Origin: an uncultured Desulfobacterales bacterium
GTDB lineage: Bacteria; Desulfobacterota; Desulfobulbia; Desulfobulbales; Desulfocapsaceae
Direction of reading: 5' to 3'
Assembly: GCA_937915545.1 (NCBI GenBank)
Contig: CALGIJ010000019.1
Location: 62,001 to 126,000 of the forward strand
Length of the DNA: 64,000 nt
Made by a program: the position numbers and the translations under genes
Notes under the pieces: model-generated
Database searches by the model: none
What the model was told of the DNA's origin: nothing
The model's input: only the letters and a program-made list of their open reading frames with translations
Shown here: positions 62,921 through 64,000 of the stretch, piece by piece
How the letters are laid out: the number at the start of each line of letters is the position of its first letter
How positions within the stretch are numbered: the stretch's first letter is position 1

Positions 62921-63967
62921 ATGAAAGGCTTCGATATCATGGAACACCCACGGCTCTTCAAGGTGGTCATCAACAGCTGGCCACCCTTTCTCGGGGCGGG
63001 CATCAGGGTGGTGGAGATCGCTCCCGACTGGCGCACCGTCCGCGTCGCCCTGAGGCTGCGCTGGTACAACCGCAACTATGTGCGGAGCCATTTCGGCGGC
63101 AGCCTCTTCGCCATGACCGATCCGTTCTATATGCTGCTGCTCCTGCGCAACCTCGGCCGCGACTATGTCGTCTGGGACATGGAGGCGCAGATCCACTACC
63201 TGCGCCCGGGCCGGGGCACGGTGTCGGCCGTCTTTCATCTCGATGACAATACCCTGGCTGAGATCCGCGCCCGGGCCGCTGGCGGCGCCAAGGTCAACGA
63301 GACCTTCTACGCCGATGTGGTCGACGAAGCCGGGGAGAGGGTGGCGGCGGTCAAAAAGACGCTCTACATACGAAAAAAGGAACGCCTCGCCGCCGATGCG
63401 GCAAGCGGCGGACCCGGCATGCGGCAGGGGGCGTCAGGAGGCGCCGGGAGCAGTGGGGACAATGCGGGCAGGGAGGGCGGCGGGAATGCCGATGGCGAAG
63501 AGGCTGCCGCTGCTGCGCGGGCCCAATCCGCTGCGGCCTTCGCTGCGGGCTGGGAGACGGCCGCCAGTGGCGACGATCAGGCGGGGGCCGGCTCAAGCCA
63601 ACGGCCGGCGCCGCAGATCGTCGCCCATTCCTGGGGGCGCATCGAGGTCGAGGGGCTGGGCAGCGGCCGCGACTGGCAGCTGTGGCCGGGGGGCGGCTGC
63701 CCCTGGGATTGGCGGGTGCACGACACCGGGCATTTTCGCGGCGTCGCCGAGGAAGATGTCGAGGAAGTGGTGGAACGTAGCGCGACCACGGTGGTGATCG
63801 GCTGCGGCCGCCTCGGCCGCCTGCGGGTGCCCTCCGCCCTGGTCGATAACTTTACCGCGCAGGGAGTCAAGGTGATCGTGGCTACCACCGGCCGCGCTCT
63901 CGCCATCTATAACGACCTTGCCCGCCGTGGCGTTGCCGTCGGCGGCCTCTTCCACAGCACCTGCTGA
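62921..63967 (+). CDS. DUF4442 hotdog domain fused to an Mth938-like (DUF498) domain
   Basis: 348 residues. Residues about 1-150 match the DUF4442/hotdog thioesterase-like fold: WPPFLGAGIRVVEIAPDWRTVRVALRL, RSHFGGSLFAMTDPFYMLLL, and WDMEAQIHYLRPG. Residues about 155-230 are a low-complexity Gly/Ala/Ser linker. Residues about 232-348 match Mth938/AAMDC/NDUFAF3-like: LWPGGGCPWDWR, VVIGCGRLGRLRVP, VIVATTGRALAIYNDLARRG, ending in the conserved LFHSTC. Neither half has an established role. No frame shift is evident across the linker. Start ATG 62921; GTG 62915 also has a good ribosome-binding site. Confidence 0.78.
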   Translation: MKGFDIMEHPRLFKVVINSWPPFLGAGIRVVEIAPDWRTVRVALRLRWYNRNYVRSHFGGSLFAMTDPFYMLLLLRNLGRDYVVWDMEAQIHYLRPGRGTVSAVFHLDDNTLAEIRARAAGGAKVNETFYADVVDEAGERVAAVKKTLYIRKKERLAADAASGGPGMRQGASGGAGSSGDNAGREGGGNADGEEAAAAARAQSAAAFAAGWETAASGDDQAGAGSSQRPAPQIVAHSWGRIEVEGLGSGRDWQLWPGGGCPWDWRVHDTGHFRGVAEEDVEEVVERSATTVVIGCGRLGRLRVPSALVDNFTAQGVKVIVATTGRALAIYNDLARRGVAVGGLFHSTC

Positions 63968-64000
63968 AAACACCAGCGGGGGGCGACCGATGGCCGCCCC

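Overview
The window is GC-rich, gene-dense bacterial chromosome with no mobile element, CRISPR array or rRNA operon visible. The gene content fits an anaerobic, sulfate-reducer-type member of the former Deltaproteobacteria (Desulfobacterota, perhaps Desulfobulbales). The grounds are a periplasmic NiFe hydrogenase with b-type cytochrome and full hyp set, an FTR-type disulfide reductase, a fused IspDF, a PAS-LuxR regulator, bacteriohemerythrin and bacterioferritin, and a BioD-type phosphate acetyltransferase. The lineage is an inference from gene content only.

Layout. 1-3.3 kb (minus): truncated GspE/PilB ATPase and an M48-TPR membrane protease. 3.7-10 kb (plus): tRNA(CAT), Nif3-like protein, coiled-coil zinc-ribbon protein, RNase P RNA, IspDF, a PepT-like peptidase and Fe-S type PurF. 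10-14.7 kb: response-regulator diguanylate cyclase divergent from a PDE-like HD protein, three small unknown genes, PAS-LuxR regulator, and an overlapping glutaredoxin/FTR pair. 14.6-17.8 kb (minus): four genes joined by 4-base start/stop overlaps (chalcone-isomerase-like, DUF1365, cyclopropane synthase-like methyltransferase, DUF2878). 18-28 kb: LysE exporter, Bax-inhibitor-like protein, arylamine N-acetyltransferase, acetyl-CoA hydrolase-GNAT fusion with a PanE-like reductase, class I amidotransferase, acyltransferase-3 protein, and histidine ammonia-lyase with twin operator-like boxes. 28.5-30.7 kb: Pta.

30.9-41 kb (minus) holds the main system: hydrogenase small subunit, large subunit, cytochrome b, hypF, hypC, hypD, hypE, maturation protease, hypA, hypB. 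This is one apparent ten-gene operon that carries the enzyme and what is needed to build and insert the Ni-Fe(CN)2CO centre. A 664-bp lower-GC region precedes it.

41.6-47.5 kb: PcnB and an FMN dioxygenase-like enzyme (minus), then hisS and aspS (plus). 47.5-52.2 kb (minus): TolC, HlyD and two ABC-2 permeases with no ATPase gene beside them. 52.4-57.4 kb (minus): two transporters, a NifU-like scaffold, bacteriohemerythrin, bacterioferritin and citrate synthase. 57.6-64 kb: tRNA-Gly, a MocR regulator divergent from a DMT transporter, a DHH-CBS protein, a SprT-DUF2786 protein, and a DUF4442-Mth938 fusion.

The most unusual items are the DUF4442-Mth938 fusion, the ATPase-less efflux operon, the lipid-modification operon lacking its usual flavoprotein, and the glutaredoxin/FTR pair with an altered third cysteine motif. 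No wholly new system was demonstrated.
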